Source: Corynebacterium auris (GTDB lineage Bacteria > Actinomycetota > Actinomycetes > Mycobacteriales > Mycobacteriaceae). From it: a stretch of DNA of 64,000 nt. The position numbers were made by a program, and so were the translations under genes. Positions 29,695-39,575 of the stretch are shown here, one piece after another (position 1 is the stretch's first letter; each line of letters starts with the position of its first letter). The notes under the pieces are model-generated. The model was not told the DNA's origin and did no database searches. It was given only the letters and a program-made list of their open reading frames with translations. The stretch covers positions 1,413,991-1,477,990 of the forward strand of contig NZ_CP047047.1 in NCBI RefSeq assembly GCF_030408575.1, given 5' to 3'.

Positions 29695-30671
29695 ATCTTC
29701 CTCAGAATCCGCCCCACCACCTCAGCGCGGGGGCCGGAGGCGCTCAGGCCGGCGGCCGGGACGTGCCCGCCGCCGCCGAGGGCTTGCGCCACCCGCGAGA
29801 CGTCGACGGTGCTCGAGCGCAGCGACACGCTCCAGTAGCCGGGGGCTTGCTCCTTGAGCACCACTCCGACGTCGCAACGCTCGATCACGCGGGCGTAGTC
29901 AATCACGGCCTCGACGGCCTGCTGGCTCATCGCCTTGAGCGCGTCCACGCCGATCGTGAACACGCACACCCGGCGGCCGTGCGCTTCGTGGCGCTCCATG
30001 CCCGCGAGCACCCCGCCGAGCAGGAGCATGTCCCGCGCGCTCATTGCGTCCATGAGGCGCAGGGAAATCTCCCGGGTGTCCAGGCCGTAGCCGAGCAGCT
30101 CCGCCGCCATGCGGTGCATGCGCTGGGTGCCCCAGCGGAAGTTGCCGGTGTCCGTGACCAGCCCGGCGTAGAGGCAATGCGCCATCGCGGTATCGGCGAC
30201 CACGCCCAGGTGAACGAAAAGTTCGCGCACCAGCATCGTGGTCGACTCCCCGATGACAATCAGGTTGCGGCCCCCGAACCCGCGGTTCGTCTCGTGGTGG
30301 TCGATGACGACAACCCGGGCCGGGTCAGCCTGGATCTGCGCGGCGAAGGCCCCGGTGCGGTCCACGGACGCGCAGTCCACCGTCACCACGAGGTCCGTCT
30401 CCGGCAGCCGGTCCGTATAGCTGACCTCGCCTACCCCGGGCACGGAGTCCAGGTTTTTTTGGTGCGCGAAGGGCTGCCCGATGAACACGTCGGCGCGGAC
30501 CCCAAGGGAACGCAGGCCGGCCGCCAGGCCGCAGGCGGACCCGACGGCGTCCGCGTCCGGCCTAATGTGGCCCACGACGGCTACCGAACGCGCCCCGCCC
30601 AGCACCCGCGCAACGTCGGCGAACTCGTCCTCGAGCTCCGGGAAGAGCAGCCCCTCCATTCGCGTGGCCAC
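29691..30671 (-). CDS. DHH/DHHA1 phosphoesterase (nanoRNase/pAp phosphatase NrnA)
   Basis: Degrades short RNA oligonucleotides and pAp, and cyclic-dinucleotide products in relatives. About 326 residues. GHIRPDADAVGSACGL (motif I, DxD), VTVDCASVDR (motif II), VVIDHHETNRGFG (DHH motif III) and TDTGNFRWG (motif IV) are all present. The C-terminal DHHA1 GGGGHVPAAG motif is at ~310. The start is uncertain: GTG 30671, one base after the rbfA stop, or ATG 30659. Adjacent to rbfA as in many bacteria. Confidence 0.92.
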   Translation of the reverse strand: MATRMEGLLFPELEDEFADVARVLGGARSVAVVGHIRPDADAVGSACGLAAGLRSLGVRADVFIGQPFAHQKNLDSVPGVGEVSYTDRLPETDLVVTVDCASVDRTGAFAAQIQADPARVVVIDHHETNRGFGGRNLIVIGESTTMLVRELFVHLGVVADTAMAHCLYAGLVTDTGNFRWGTQRMHRMAAELLGYGLDTREISLRLMDAMSARDMLLLGGVLAGMERHEAHGRRVCVFTIGVDALKAMSQQAVEAVIDYARVIERCDVGVVLKEQAPGYWSVSLRSSTVDVSRVAQALGGGGHVPAAGLSASGPRAEVVGRILRKI

Positions 30672-30672
30672 G

Positions 30673-31107
30673 CTAGATGTCCGTCGTCTTGTACGGGTTG
30701 CCCTCGCCGGCCGGGGTGGCGTTCTCCCGGAGCTTCGCCAGCTCCGCATCTCGCTCGCGGGCGCGGCTGAGCAGCTCCTCCATCCGCGCCGAGGCCTCGG
30801 GCACGGTGTCCTGCTCGAAGGCGAGGGTGGGGGTAAAACGCACCCCGAGCTCGTCGCCCACGACCTTGCGCAGCTGACCGCGCGCCCTGTGCAAAGCCTC
30901 GGCCGCCTGGGCGTAGTCGGGTTCGTCGTTGATGTCGCGCCCGCGCGCCGTGTAGTACACGGTGGCGTCGTGGAGGTCGCCCGTCAGCCGCACGTCGGTG
31001 ATGGTCACCAGCTCGAGGCGGCGGTCCTTCACCTGGCGCTCGATCGCCCGGGCGACGATCTCCTGGATGCGCTTGGCCAGGCGTTGTGCACGAGGGTTCT
31101 CAGCCAT
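30673..31107 (-). CDS. rbfA: 30S ribosome-binding factor RbfA
   Basis: Cold-shock associated assembly factor that binds free 30S subunits. 144 residues. The KH-like fold is visible as [45 protein letters not shown], and [25 protein letters not shown] with D in place of the usual variable tail residues. The C-terminal ~25 residues are charged. AAGGAG lies 6-7 nt before the ATG. Downstream of infB after a terminator-like stem. Confidence 0.95.
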   Translation of the reverse strand: MAENPRAQRLAKRIQEIVARAIERQVKDRRLELVTITDVRLTGDLHDATVYYTARGRDINDEPDYAQAAEALHRARGQLRKVVGDELGVRFTPTLAFEQDTVPEASARMEELLSRARERDAELAKLRENATPAGEGNPYKTTDI

Positions 31108-31183
31108 CTCATCTCCTTATGACACGGGCGGATGTGGTTCCCCGTCATCCTACAGCGCGCCCAATCGCCTCCCGAAACGGGCG

Positions 31184-31219
31184 AAAGGCCCCGCCCCCAC
31201 GGCAGGAGACGGAGCCTTT
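31184..31219 (-). terminator. Terminator-like stem between infB and rbfA
   Basis: A 15-bp stem with a few G-T pairs and a 6-nt loop, flanked by AAA/TTT arms, right after the infB stop. Three Ts follow on the minus strand and five on the plus strand. Confidence 0.6.
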
Positions 31220-31236
31220 TTCGCTTTTCGACGCCC

Positions 31237-34086
31237 CTAGGTGCGCGGCACCTCGACCGTCTCGTAGACCTGGATCTCGTCGTCGACCTGGATGTCCGGG
31301 TAGGACAGCACCATGCCGCACTCGTAGCCCTTGTCCACTTCGGTGACGTCGTCCTTCTCCCGGCGCAGCGAATCGATGGTCGCGTCCGGGGTGATGACGT
31401 TGCCGTCGCGCACCAGGCGGCACTTCGCATTGCGACGCACCTTGCCGTCGGTGACCATGCAGCCGGCGATGAGGCCCACCGCGGACGCCTTGAAGATCTG
31501 GCGGATCTCCGCGGTACCGAGGTCGCGCTCCTCGTAGATCGGCTTGAGCATGCCCTTGAGCGCGCTCTCCACCTCCTCGATGACCTTGTAGATCACCGAG
31601 TAGTAGCGGATCTCCACGCCCTCGTTGTTCGCTTCCTCGGTCGCCTTGCCCTCGGCGCGCACGTTGAAGGCGACGATCACGGCGTCGGACGCCGCGGCGA
31701 GCACCACGTTGGTCTGGGTCACGGCACCGACACCGCGGTCGATGATGTTGACCTCGACCTCGTCGTCGACCTCGATCTTGAGCAGCGCCTCCTCGAGGGC
31801 TTCCACCGAACCGGCGTTGTCGCCCTTGAGGATGAGGTTGAGCTGGCTGGTCTCCTTGAGCGCCTGGTCCAGGTTCTCGAGGGAGACGCGCTTCTTCGTC
31901 CGCGCCTGCTGAGCGGAGCGCATGCGGGCATCGCGCTGCGCCGCGATCTGGCGGGCAACGCGGTCGTCCTCGACCACGAGCAGGTTATCGCCGGGGCCCG
32001 GCACGCCGTTCAGCCCCTGCACCTGCACCGGACGCGACGGCCCGGCCTCCTCGACGTCGTTGCCCCACTCGTCGACCATGCGGCGCACGCGGCCGTAGTT
32101 GCCGCCGACAACGATCGAGTCGCCGACACGCAGGGTGCCGCGCTGCACGATGACCGTGGACACTGGGCCGCGGCCACGGTCGAGGTTCGACTCGATAGCA
32201 ATGCCCTGGGCGTCCATGTCGGGGTTAGCGCGCAGGTCCAGAGCCGCATCCGCGGTGAGCAGGACGGCCTCGAGCAGGTCGTCGATACCAGTGCCCTGCT
32301 TCGCCGAGATGTCGATGAACATGGTGTCGCCGCCGTACTCCTCGGGCACGAGCCCGTACTCGGTGAGCTGCCCGCGGATCTTGTCCGGCTGGGCCTCCGG
32401 CTTATCTACCTTGTTCACAGCGACCACGATCGGCAGCTCAGCCGCCTTGGCGTGGTTGATCGCCTCCACGGTCTGCGGCATGACGCCGTCGTCCGCCGCC
32501 ACGACCAGGATGGCCAGGTCAGTCGACTTGGCACCGCGGGCGCGCATGGCGGTAAACGCCTCGTGGCCCGGGGTATCCAGGAACGTGATCCGGCGCGACT
32601 CGTCCTCCAGCGTGACGGTGGTCTGGTACGCACCGATGCCCTGGGTGATACCACCGGCCTCGCCCGAACCGACGTTCGCGCGTCGGATCGAGTCCAGCAG
32701 GCGGGTCTTGCCGTGGTCGACGTGACCCATGACGGAGACCACCGGCGGGCGGTACTCCAGGTCCTCCTCGCCGCCTTCGTCCTCGCCGAACTGAAGGTCG
32801 AAGGACTCGAGCAGCTCGCGATCCTCGTCCTCCGGGGAGACGATCTTGACCTCGTAGTTGATCTCCGCGCCTAGGATCTGCAGGGTCTCCTCCGGCACGG
32901 ACTGCGTCGCTGTGACCATCTCGCCGAGGTTGAACAGGGCCTGGACCAGGTTCGACGCCTCGGTGCCGATCTTCTCCGCGAAGTCGCTCAGCGTCGCGCC
33001 CTGGCGCAGCCGGACGGTCTTGCCGCCGCCGTCGGGAAGCCGCACGCCGCCGACGACGTTCGGTGCGTGCATCTCCTCGTACTCGTGGCGCTTCTGACGC
33101 TTCGACTTACGCCCGCGCCCCGGAGCGCCGCCGGGACGACCGAACGCGCCGGCGGTCCCACCGCGGCGGCCGCCGCGACCCCGGAAACCACCGCCATGGC
33201 CGGGTCCCCCCGGCCCACGGCCACGGCCGCCGCCCTGGCCACCGCGGCCACGGCCGGCATTCGCCGACTTGGCAGGCATCTGAGCCGGGTTCGGCGCCAT
33301 ATCAGCCGGCGTCGGTCGCCGACCAGACCCCGGGCGCGGGGCCGGACGCTGCCCCTGTCCGCCGGGGCGCGGCCCGCCCTGCGAGCCACCCTGGCCGCGG
33401 CCACGGCCGCCGCCACCCGCGCCACCGGGACGGGGGGCGGGCCGGGGGCCACCGGTGTTGGAGGAAAACGGGTTGTTCGCCACACGCGGGCGGCCACCGG
33501 GCTTCGGCACCGGCCGCGGCATAGAACCCGGGGTGGGCGCGCCAGTCTTGGCGCCGGGCTTCGGCGCACCGGGTTTCGGAGCGCCGGGCTTGGCCGCACC
33601 AGGCTTGGTCGCACCAGGCTTGGCCGCAGCAGCGCCGGGTTTCGGCGTGCCGGGCTTAGGTGCACCGGCTTCGGGTTCACCAGGCTTGGTCGCACCAGGC
33701 TTGGCCGCAGCAGCGCCGGGTTTCGGCGTGCCGGGCTTAGGTGCACCGGCTTCGGGTTCACCAGGCTTCGGCGCACCGGGCTTGGGGGCGCGAGGCTTGG
33801 GCGCGCCAGGCTTGGGCGCGCCAGGCTTGGGCGCACCAGACTTGGGCGCACCAGACTTGGGAGCGGCAGCACCGGGTTTCGGCGCCGGCTTTTGACCCTT
33901 GCCTTCGGCGGAGCTCTGTCCGGACTTTTCTCCGTAGAACTCCCTCATCTTCTTCACCACCGGCGGTTCGATGGTGGACGATGCCGTCTTCACAAACTCG
34001 CCCTGCTCCTTGAGCGTGGCGAGCAGTTCCTTACTTGTTACTCCGAGCTGTTTTGCCAGTTCGTGAACGCGTAGCTTTCCGGGCAC
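31237..34086 (-). CDS. infB: Translation initiation factor IF-2
   Basis: GTPase that brings initiator tRNA to the 30S subunit. 949 residues. Residues 1-50 are the IF2-N module ([29 protein letters not shown]). Residues ~65-200 are a Lys-Pro-Gly/Ala repeat tract, then a Gly/Arg-rich region to ~330. The G domain has [22 protein letters not shown] and NKVDKPEA near residues 455-560. Domains II-IV follow. The start is GTG after AGGAGACAC. The repeat tract contains a perfect 81-bp duplication. Confidence 0.97.
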   Translation of the reverse strand: MPGKLRVHELAKQLGVTSKELLATLKEQGEFVKTASSTIEPPVVKKMREFYGEKSGQSSAEGKGQKPAPKPGAAAPKSGAPKSGAPKPGAPKPGAPKPRAPKPGAPKPGEPEAGAPKPGTPKPGAAAAKPGATKPGEPEAGAPKPGTPKPGAAAAKPGATKPGAAKPGAPKPGAPKPGAKTGAPTPGSMPRPVPKPGGRPRVANNPFSSNTGGPRPAPRPGGAGGGGRGRGQGGSQGGPRPGGQGQRPAPRPGSGRRPTPADMAPNPAQMPAKSANAGRGRGGQGGGRGRGPGGPGHGGGFRGRGGRRGGTAGAFGRPGGAPGRGRKSKRQKRHEYEEMHAPNVVGGVRLPDGGGKTVRLRQGATLSDFAEKIGTEASNLVQALFNLGEMVTATQSVPEETLQILGAEINYEVKIVSPEDEDRELLESFDLQFGEDEGGEEDLEYRPPVVSVMGHVDHGKTRLLDSIRRANVGSGEAGGITQGIGAYQTTVTLEDESRRITFLDTPGHEAFTAMRARGAKSTDLAILVVAADDGVMPQTVEAINHAKAAELPIVVAVNKVDKPEAQPDKIRGQLTEYGLVPEEYGGDTMFIDISAKQGTGIDDLLEAVLLTADAALDLRANPDMDAQGIAIESNLDRGRGPVSTVIVQRGTLRVGDSIVVGGNYGRVRRMVDEWGNDVEEAGPSRPVQVQGLNGVPGPGDNLLVVEDDRVARQIAAQRDARMRSAQQARTKKRVSLENLDQALKETSQLNLILKGDNAGSVEALEEALLKIEVDDEVEVNIIDRGVGAVTQTNVVLAAASDAVIVAFNVRAEGKATEEANNEGVEIRYYSVIYKVIEEVESALKGMLKPIYEERDLGTAEIRQIFKASAVGLIAGCMVTDGKVRRNAKCRLVRDGNVITPDATIDSLRREKDDVTEVDKGYECGMVLSYPDIQVDDEIQVYETVEVPRT
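33601..33762 (-). repeat. Perfect 81-bp tandem duplication in infB
   Basis: Positions 33601-33681 and 33682-33762 are identical by eye. Each encodes 27 residues of the disordered IF-2 tract (includes [20 protein letters not shown]). The unit keeps the reading frame. Shorter GAPKPG-type repeats flank it. Confidence 0.9.
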
Positions 34087-34194
34087 GTGTCTCCTTGTTG
34101 TTTCTGCTAGGTGACAGCGGCCCGTGAAGGCTACTGACCCCTAGTCGTTGTCAATGACTGTCATCGCTGATGCTGCTTCATGGTTGCGTACTCA

Positions 34195-34518
34195 TCAGTG
34201 TTCGGTCTTCCTTACTTCTTGTGGGTCTCCCGCGTGTTCCGCGAGGTACGTCCGTACATGACCTAAGTCCACCGGGGCGGACATGCGGAGCGCGCGGGCG
34301 AACGCCCGCCGCTTCTCCGCCAGCTCGAACGCCTCCCACGTCGGAGTGATCCATGCGCCCCTGCCAGGCAGCGAGCGCGTCGGGTCCGCCAAGACCCGCC
34401 CGGACCCCGCGGGATCGGCGACGAGACGCAAAAGCTGCGTGTCGTGCGCCGCGCGGCGGGTGGCAATGCAGGTCCGGGTGCGGACGGGGGTGGCGCGTCG
34501 CCGTGCGCGTGGATCCAT
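34195..34518 (-). CDS. ylxR: YlxR family RNA-binding protein
   Basis: Small basic protein encoded between nusA and infB in most Gram-positive bacteria; related proteins bind RNA and modulate RNase P or transcription. 107 residues from ATG 34518, which has an AAAGGA ribosome binding site; an upstream in-frame start would add 17 residues. The YlxR pattern is visible as TRTCIATRRAAHDTQLLRLVAD and GRGAWITPTWEAFELAEKRRAFARAL. CIATRR replaces the CxxCR form seen elsewhere. Confidence 0.9.
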   Translation of the reverse strand: MDPRARRRATPVRTRTCIATRRAAHDTQLLRLVADPAGSGRVLADPTRSLPGRGAWITPTWEAFELAEKRRAFARALRMSAPVDLGHVRTYLAEHAGDPQEVRKTEH

Positions 34519-34692
34519 CCCCGTCCTTTCCCGGATAGCGCCTCGCGGCGCCCCGCTCGAATCACCCACGCCGACGTGGTCAGCGTGTTTTAAGCCGTAG
34601 TAAACTCTACGCCACTTTTCGGTGTTTTTGTACTTGCCCGCTCAGCACGCTTATCGACGCCCGTCCCGGGCGCCCTGGAGCTTACCCGGCCC

Positions 34693-35694
34693 CTAGTCCG
34701 CGGCGTCGGAGTGGATGTCGATCTTCCACCCCGTCAACCGCGCCGCCAGGCGGGCGTTCTGCCCTTCCTTGCCGATGGCGAGCGAAAGCTGGTAATCCGG
34801 CACCGTTACCTTCGCCTGCTGCGCCTCGCGGTCGAGCACCTCCACGCGCACGACCTTGGACGGCGCGAGCGAGTTTCCGACGTACTGTGCCGGGTCCTCG
34901 GAGTAGTTGATAATGTCAATCTTCTCGCCGCCGAGCTCGCGCATCACCTCGGACACGCGCGCCCCCCGCGGGCCGATGCAGGCACCCTTGGCGTTGATGC
35001 CCTTGACGGTGCCGCGCACGGCGATCTTGGAACGGTGCCCCGCCTCCCGGGCGATGGAGACGATCTCGACGGCGCCGTCGGCGACCTCGGGGACCTCGAG
35101 GGCGAACAGGCCGCGCACCAGTTCGGGATGCGTGCGCGAGAGGTTGACCTGGACGTTGCGCTCGCCCTTGTTCACACCGACCACGTAGGCCTTGACGCGG
35201 TCGCCGTGCTTCAGGCGCTCGCCCGGGATCTGCTCGGCGGGCAGAAGAATGCCGTCCTGCGGGTCCTGCTCCGTACCGAGCTGGACAACGATGATGCCCC
35301 GCGACTCCGCGGTGACATCACGCTGGACAACCCCGGAGACGACCGTCCCCTCGAAGCCGGAGTAGGCGGAAAAGACGCGCCCGGCTTCCTCCTGCCTCAT
35401 GCGGCGCAGGATGGCGTCTCGCACCGCGTCCGCTCCGATACGGGAAAAGTTCACGGGCGTGACGTCCTTTTCGGAAACGACCACGCCGTCTTCGTCGAGG
35501 GTACTGAGCAGGACCGCAACATCGCCGGTCTCGGTGTCGATGTCGATCCGCGCCTTTTCGTTCTCCGCCGCCGGCGCCTCGCGGTTGACACGGTAGGCGC
35601 GCAGGAGCGCCTCGGCGATGGTGGTGAGCAGGTCCTGTACCCCGATGCCGTGCTGCTCCTCGATGGTGCGCAGCGCGCGCATGTCGATATTCAC
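34693..35694 (-). CDS. nusA: Transcription termination/antitermination protein NusA
   Basis: RNA polymerase and RNA-binding factor for pausing, termination and rRNA antitermination. 333 residues: N-terminal polymerase-binding domain, S1 domain (FEGTVVSGVVQRDV near residue 122) and two KH domains (RGTVKGINAKGACIGPRGARVSEVMRELGGEKIDI and LAIGKEGQNARLAARLTGWKIDI). The acidic repeats of E. coli NusA are absent, as usual in actinobacteria. The GTG start directly abuts the rimP stop. Confidence 0.96.
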   Translation of the reverse strand: MNIDMRALRTIEEQHGIGVQDLLTTIAEALLRAYRVNREAPAAENEKARIDIDTETGDVAVLLSTLDEDGVVVSEKDVTPVNFSRIGADAVRDAILRRMRQEEAGRVFSAYSGFEGTVVSGVVQRDVTAESRGIIVVQLGTEQDPQDGILLPAEQIPGERLKHGDRVKAYVVGVNKGERNVQVNLSRTHPELVRGLFALEVPEVADGAVEIVSIAREAGHRSKIAVRGTVKGINAKGACIGPRGARVSEVMRELGGEKIDIINYSEDPAQYVGNSLAPSKVVRVEVLDREAQQAKVTVPDYQLSLAIGKEGQNARLAARLTGWKIDIHSDAAD

Positions 35695-36243
35695 TTATTC
35701 TCCCTCTCCACGGGAGGCCGCGGAGGCGGCCTCGTCGAACGACTGCTCCGCCAGCTCGATCTCCCCGGCCGGCGGATTGCTGAACTCAACTTCTACCACC
35801 GCCCCGGCCAGATCGGAAACCGCCCGAAGCTCCACCATCGGCCCGCCGGAAGCAGGTGCGATGAGCACCACGGTGCGTTCCTCCTCGTCGAGGGCTCCGA
35901 CGCGGTAGGTCGCCTCGCCGACCTTGACCTTCCGGCCCCGGTTCCGGCGCCAGTGGCGCGGCTGCGTCAACGGCAGGTCGACGCCGGGGGTCGTCACCTC
36001 CAGGGTGTACCCGGCGCCGAAATTGAGCTCCCCGGCGGCCTCGTGGGCGTCGAAAAGCTCGCTGATCTCGTTCGATACCTCCTCGAGCTCGTCGAGCGTG
36101 GGGCGCGTATCCGAATCGAGGGCCACCACCACCTGGGACTTCTTGCCCGCCTTGACGGTGCGCACCTCCTCGATGTCCATCCCCCGGCGCTCGGCGAGGG
36201 GCCGGATCAGTTCGGTGAGGGTCTCGATTCCGGGAAATGCCAT
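35695..36243 (-). CDS. rimP: Ribosome maturation factor RimP
   Basis: Assists 30S subunit assembly. 182 residues from ATG 36243 (MAFPGIETLTELIRPLAERRGMDIEEV). A GTG two codons upstream is possible, but TAGGCT lies 7 nt before the ATG. The RimP pattern LDEVEEVSNEIS-type helix (LEEVSNEISELFDAHEAAG), YTLEVTTPGVDLPLTQPRHWRRNRGRKV and the C-terminal domain are visible. First gene of the rimP-nusA pair. Confidence 0.94.
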   Translation of the reverse strand: MAFPGIETLTELIRPLAERRGMDIEEVRTVKAGKKSQVVVALDSDTRPTLDELEEVSNEISELFDAHEAAGELNFGAGYTLEVTTPGVDLPLTQPRHWRRNRGRKVKVGEATYRVGALDEEERTVVLIAPASGGPMVELRAVSDLAGAVVEVEFSNPPAGEIELAEQSFDEAASAASRGEGE

Positions 36244-36250
36244 GCGCACC

Positions 36251-36267
36251 AGCCTATCGTGTACGGT
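36251..36267. promoter_or_regulatory. Divergent -10 elements of rimP and the DUF4439 lipoprotein gene
   Basis: Minus: TAGGCT (36256-36251), 7 nt before the rimP ATG. Plus: TACGGT (36262-36267), 7 nt before the GTG at 36275. The genes are 31 bp apart. Confidence 0.5.
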
Positions 36268-36274
36268 TTCCGGG

Positions 36275-37066
36275 GTGAAGTTCTCCCGCCTCGCGTTTGT
36301 GCCCCTCTGCCTGGTGCTCGCCTCCTGCTCGCTGCTCGGCCCGCGCCCGAACGAGGAGGTTACCGCCCTGGCCCGGCAGGCGGAGGCCGACGCCGCAGCC
36401 CTGGGGGCCGACCCGGCGGCCGGCCTCAGGGCGGAGCAGGCCGAGCAGCTCTACGCGGAAGTGACCCGCTTGTGCGGCACCGACGAGGCGGGCGACGCCC
36501 CGGAATCCTGCGCCATCGAACGCGGCCCCGGCGAGGCCACCGGCGTGAGCGATGCCGCCGCCCTGGCAGCGGCCGCCCCGACCGCGGGGGCGCGGGCGGC
36601 GAAGGCGGTACCGGCGGAAACCGTCGACCTCGTCGTCGCGCAGGCGATTGACGCCACCGCCGCCGAGCCCGTCGATCTGCCTTTTCTCGGGGTCGACACT
36701 GACGCCGACGTGGACGCGGCGCGTGTCCAGCTAGCGCGCGAGCACGCCTTCGACTACGCGCTCGGCGTGGCGCTCGCCTTCAGCGACGACGCCACCGCTG
36801 AGCGCATTGCACAGCTGCGCGACGCCGCCTCGGACCGGCGCGCCTACCTCGTGCGCCTTCTGAAGGAGACGGGTGAGGTCCCCGTCTCCGAGCCCGGCTA
36901 CGAGCTGCCGGAGGCAGAACCCACCGACGCCGCCTCCGCAGCGCAGCTTGTCGAGCGCCTCAACTCCACCCTCGTCGCCCAGTGGCGAGAGACGGCCGCC
37001 GCCGGGGCCTCCGAGCCGTGGATCACCGCCGCGATCTCGCTCGCCGCCCAGGCCCAGCGGGCCTAG
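36275..37066 (+). CDS. DUF4439-like (ferritin-like fold) lipoprotein
   Basis: Exported protein of 263 residues. A short signal peptide ends in the lipobox LASC near residue 18. The rest is Ala/Glu-rich helix, with AREHAFDYALGVALAFSDD near residue 155 and the WRETAAAGASEPWITAAISLAAQAQRA ending characteristic of actinobacterial DUF4439 proteins encoded beside rimP. Function unknown; the ferritin-like helices lack an obvious full metal-ligand set. Start GTG at leaderless spacing after TACGGT. Confidence 0.8.
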   Translation: MKFSRLAFVPLCLVLASCSLLGPRPNEEVTALARQAEADAAALGADPAAGLRAEQAEQLYAEVTRLCGTDEAGDAPESCAIERGPGEATGVSDAAALAAAAPTAGARAAKAVPAETVDLVVAQAIDATAAEPVDLPFLGVDTDADVDAARVQLAREHAFDYALGVALAFSDDATAERIAQLRDAASDRRAYLVRLLKETGEVPVSEPGYELPEAEPTDAASAAQLVERLNSTLVAQWRETAAAGASEPWITAAISLAAQAQRA

Positions 37067-37073
37067 GGCCCGG

Positions 37074-38834
37074 CTACCCGGCCAGCAGCTCGCGCAGCTT
37101 CTCGACGACCTGACCAGCCGCCACCTCAAGGGTCTCCCCGCCCCGGATGCGCAGCTCGACCTTACCCTCGGCAAAGGAGCGCCCCAGGATCACGATGTAG
37201 GGCATGCCCAGGAGCTCGGCGTCCTTGAACTTCACGCCCGGGGAAACCTTGGGCCGGTCGTCGAAAAGCACCTCGAGCCCGGCTGCACTGAGCTCCTCCA
37301 CGAGCCGCTCGCCCGCCTCCAGCGCGGCGGCGTCCTTGTTCGCCACGGCGACGTGCACCTGGTAGGGCGCGATGGCCGCCGGCCAGACGAGGCCCTTCTC
37401 GTCGTGGCGCTGCTCCGCGACGACAGCCATCATGCGCGAGACGCCGATCCCGTAGGAGCCCATGGTCGGGGTGGCGCGCTTGCCGTTCTCGTCGAGGATC
37501 TGCACGTCCATGGCCTCGGTGTACTTGCGCCCGAGCTGGAAGATGTGCCCCAGCTCAATGCCGCGCGCGAGCTTGACGGTGCCGTTGCCGCTGGGCGAGG
37601 GGTCCCCCTCACGGATCTCCGCTGCCTCGAGGTAGGCGTCGACCTCGAAGTCGCGCCCCGCGACGAGGCCGACGACGTGGCGCTGGGGCGCGTCCGCGCC
37701 GGTGATCCACGAGCTGCCCGCCACCACGCGCGGGTCGGCGTAGACCTTCACACCGTTCGCCGCGAGCGCGCGGGGGCCAACGTAACCTTTGACCAGGAAG
37801 TCGTGCGCGGCGAAATCCTCCTCGCTGGCCAGCTCAAACGTGGCCGGCTCCAGCGCGGCCTCGAGGCGCTTTTCATCCAGCTCCCGGTCACCGGGGATGA
37901 GCACACCGGCGAGCTGCGGGCCCGTCTGCTCACGGGGGTCGTTGACCTTAATCACCATGCACTTCAGGGTGTCCTTGGCGGCGGCGGGCTGGCCGTCGAT
38001 AAGCACGCCCTCGCTCGTGGCCCACTCAACGAGCGCCTCAATGGTCTCGGAGCGCGGCGTGTCGTATTCCTTCGCCTCCGGCTGGCCCTCGATGGGCCGC
38101 GCCGGAGGGGCGACGGTGACCACGGCCTCGACGTTTGCGGCGTAGTCACCGGCAGTGGAGATGACGAAGGTGTCCTCGCCGTTGTCGGAGTAGGCGAGGA
38201 ACTCTTCGGAAGCCGAGCCGCCCATCGCGCCGGAGGTGGCCTTGCAGATCTCGTAGCGGATTCCCACGCGGTCGAAAATCCGCTGGTAGGCGGCGCGGTG
38301 CTTGGCGTAGGACTCGTCGAGGCCGGCGTCGGACATGTCGAAGGAGTACGAGTCCTTCATCACAAACTCGCGCCCGCGCAGGATGCCCGCGCGCGGGCGC
38401 GCCTCGTCGCGGTACTTCGTCTGGATCTGGTACAGCGTCACCGGGAAGTCTTTGTACGAGGAGTACAGGTCCTTGACCGCGGTGGTGAACATCTCCTCGT
38501 GCGTCGGCCCGAGAAGCATGTCCGCGCCCTTGCGGTCCTTGAGCCGGAACAGGTCGTCGCCGTACTCGGCCCAGCGGTTCGTCGCCTCGTAGGGCTCGCG
38601 CGGAAGCAGTGCCGGAAACAGCAGCTCCTGGGCTCCCATCCGGTCCATCTCCTCGCGCACGACGCCCTCGATCTTGCGCAAGGTGCGCAGGCCCAGCGGC
38701 AGCCAGGAGTACACGCCGGGGGCCGCGCGGCGCACATAGCCGGCACGCACGAGAAGCTTGTGGGAGGGCACTTCGGCGTCCGCCGGATCTTCGCGCAACG
38801 TGCGCAGGAACAGCTCGGAAAGGCGTGTGATCAT
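37074..38834 (-). CDS. proS: Prolyl-tRNA synthetase (bacterial type)
   Basis: Charges tRNA-Pro. 586 residues from ATG 38834 ([22 protein letters not shown]), placed 7 nt after TAAGAT. Class II motifs: [18 protein letters not shown] (motif 1), [33 protein letters not shown] (motif 2) and [17 protein letters not shown] (motif 3). Between motifs 2 and 3 is the INS/YbaK-like editing insertion, residues ~225-400. Full length for the family. Confidence 0.96.
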   Translation of the reverse strand: MITRLSELFLRTLREDPADAEVPSHKLLVRAGYVRRAAPGVYSWLPLGLRTLRKIEGVVREEMDRMGAQELLFPALLPREPYEATNRWAEYGDDLFRLKDRKGADMLLGPTHEEMFTTAVKDLYSSYKDFPVTLYQIQTKYRDEARPRAGILRGREFVMKDSYSFDMSDAGLDESYAKHRAAYQRIFDRVGIRYEICKATSGAMGGSASEEFLAYSDNGEDTFVISTAGDYAANVEAVVTVAPPARPIEGQPEAKEYDTPRSETIEALVEWATSEGVLIDGQPAAAKDTLKCMVIKVNDPREQTGPQLAGVLIPGDRELDEKRLEAALEPATFELASEEDFAAHDFLVKGYVGPRALAANGVKVYADPRVVAGSSWITGADAPQRHVVGLVAGRDFEVDAYLEAAEIREGDPSPSGNGTVKLARGIELGHIFQLGRKYTEAMDVQILDENGKRATPTMGSYGIGVSRMMAVVAEQRHDEKGLVWPAAIAPYQVHVAVANKDAAALEAGERLVEELSAAGLEVLFDDRPKVSPGVKFKDAELLGMPYIVILGRSFAEGKVELRIRGGETLEVAAGQVVEKLRELLAG

Positions 38835-38841
38835 GCGCGTT

Positions 38842-38857
38842 ATCTTAGCGCTAGGGT
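38842..38857. promoter_or_regulatory. Divergent -10 elements of proS and yaaA
   Basis: Minus: TAAGAT (38847-38842), 7 nt before the proS ATG. Plus: TAGGGT (38852-38857), 7 nt before the yaaA ATG. Both transcripts should be leaderless. The genes are 30 bp apart. Confidence 0.55.
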
Positions 38858-38864
38858 ATTCGGC

Positions 38865-39575
38865 ATGCTCATCCTCCTTCCCCCTTCCGAGACCAAGGCC
38901 GCCGGTGGGGACGCCGACCCCATGACGCTGTCCTTCCCCTCCCTCAACCCCATCCGGGAGGAGATCATGGACGACCTTGCCGCCCTCCCCGTCGACGAGA
39001 TGATGAGCGCCCTGAAACTCCCCGCCTCCAAGCGCGCCGAGGCCGCCGAAAACCCCGCGCTGCGCCGGGCCCCGACCATGCCCGCCATCCACCGCTACAC
39101 GGGCGTGCTTTACGACGCCCTCGCCCCCGCCTCACTCGCCCCCTCCGCCCTGTCCCGCCTCGCCATCGGCTCCGCCCTGTTCGGCGTGGTCCGCGCCACC
39201 GACCTGATCCCCCGCTACCGCCTATCCGGCGGATCCAAGCTGCCAGCCCGGGACGGTTCGGTGCCGACGATGAAGGCGCGCTGGGGCTCCTCCATCACCG
39301 CCGCCCTGACCGAGCTCGGGTTCATCGTGGACATGCGTTCCGGCGCTTACCTCTCCCTGGGCCCTGTCCCCGGCGCGGCGACCGTGCGGGTGGAAACCGA
39401 GGTGGACGGGGTGCGCAAAGTGGTCAGCCACTTCAACAAGCAGTACAAAGGCGAGCTGGCCCGAGAGCTGGCTTCGGGGCCGTCCTGCTCCTCCGTAGCT
39501 GAGGTCGCTGCGGCGGCCTCCTCCGCGGGATTCACCGTGGAAGTGGCCGGGGATCAGCTGACCCTGGTGGTGTAG
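38865..39575 (+). CDS. yaaA: Peroxide stress protein YaaA
   Basis: DUF328 family, linked in E. coli to protection from hydrogen peroxide by limiting free iron. 236 residues ([15 protein letters not shown]...). Family features are LLPPSETK at the N-terminus, [13 protein letters not shown] near residue 75, [20 protein letters not shown] near 105 and [18 protein letters not shown] near 185. The 3' end overlaps the convergent DUF559 gene by 44 bp. Confidence 0.93.
   Translation: MLILLPPSETKAAGGDADPMTLSFPSLNPIREEIMDDLAALPVDEMMSALKLPASKRAEAAENPALRRAPTMPAIHRYTGVLYDALAPASLAPSALSRLAIGSALFGVVRATDLIPRYRLSGGSKLPARDGSVPTMKARWGSSITAALTELGFIVDMRSGAYLSLGPVPGAATVRVETEVDGVRKVVSHFNKQYKGELARELASGPSCSSVAEVAAAASSAGFTVEVAGDQLTLVV

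Noticed and set aside
33540..33870. Regular repeats suggesting a CRISPR-like array
   Set aside because: They are in-frame codons for the Lys-Pro-Gly/Ala tract of IF-2, with no unique spacers.
36873..38864. A long plus-strand open frame running into yaaA
   Set aside because: Only the part from 38865 is a recognisable protein. The rest is antisense to proS.
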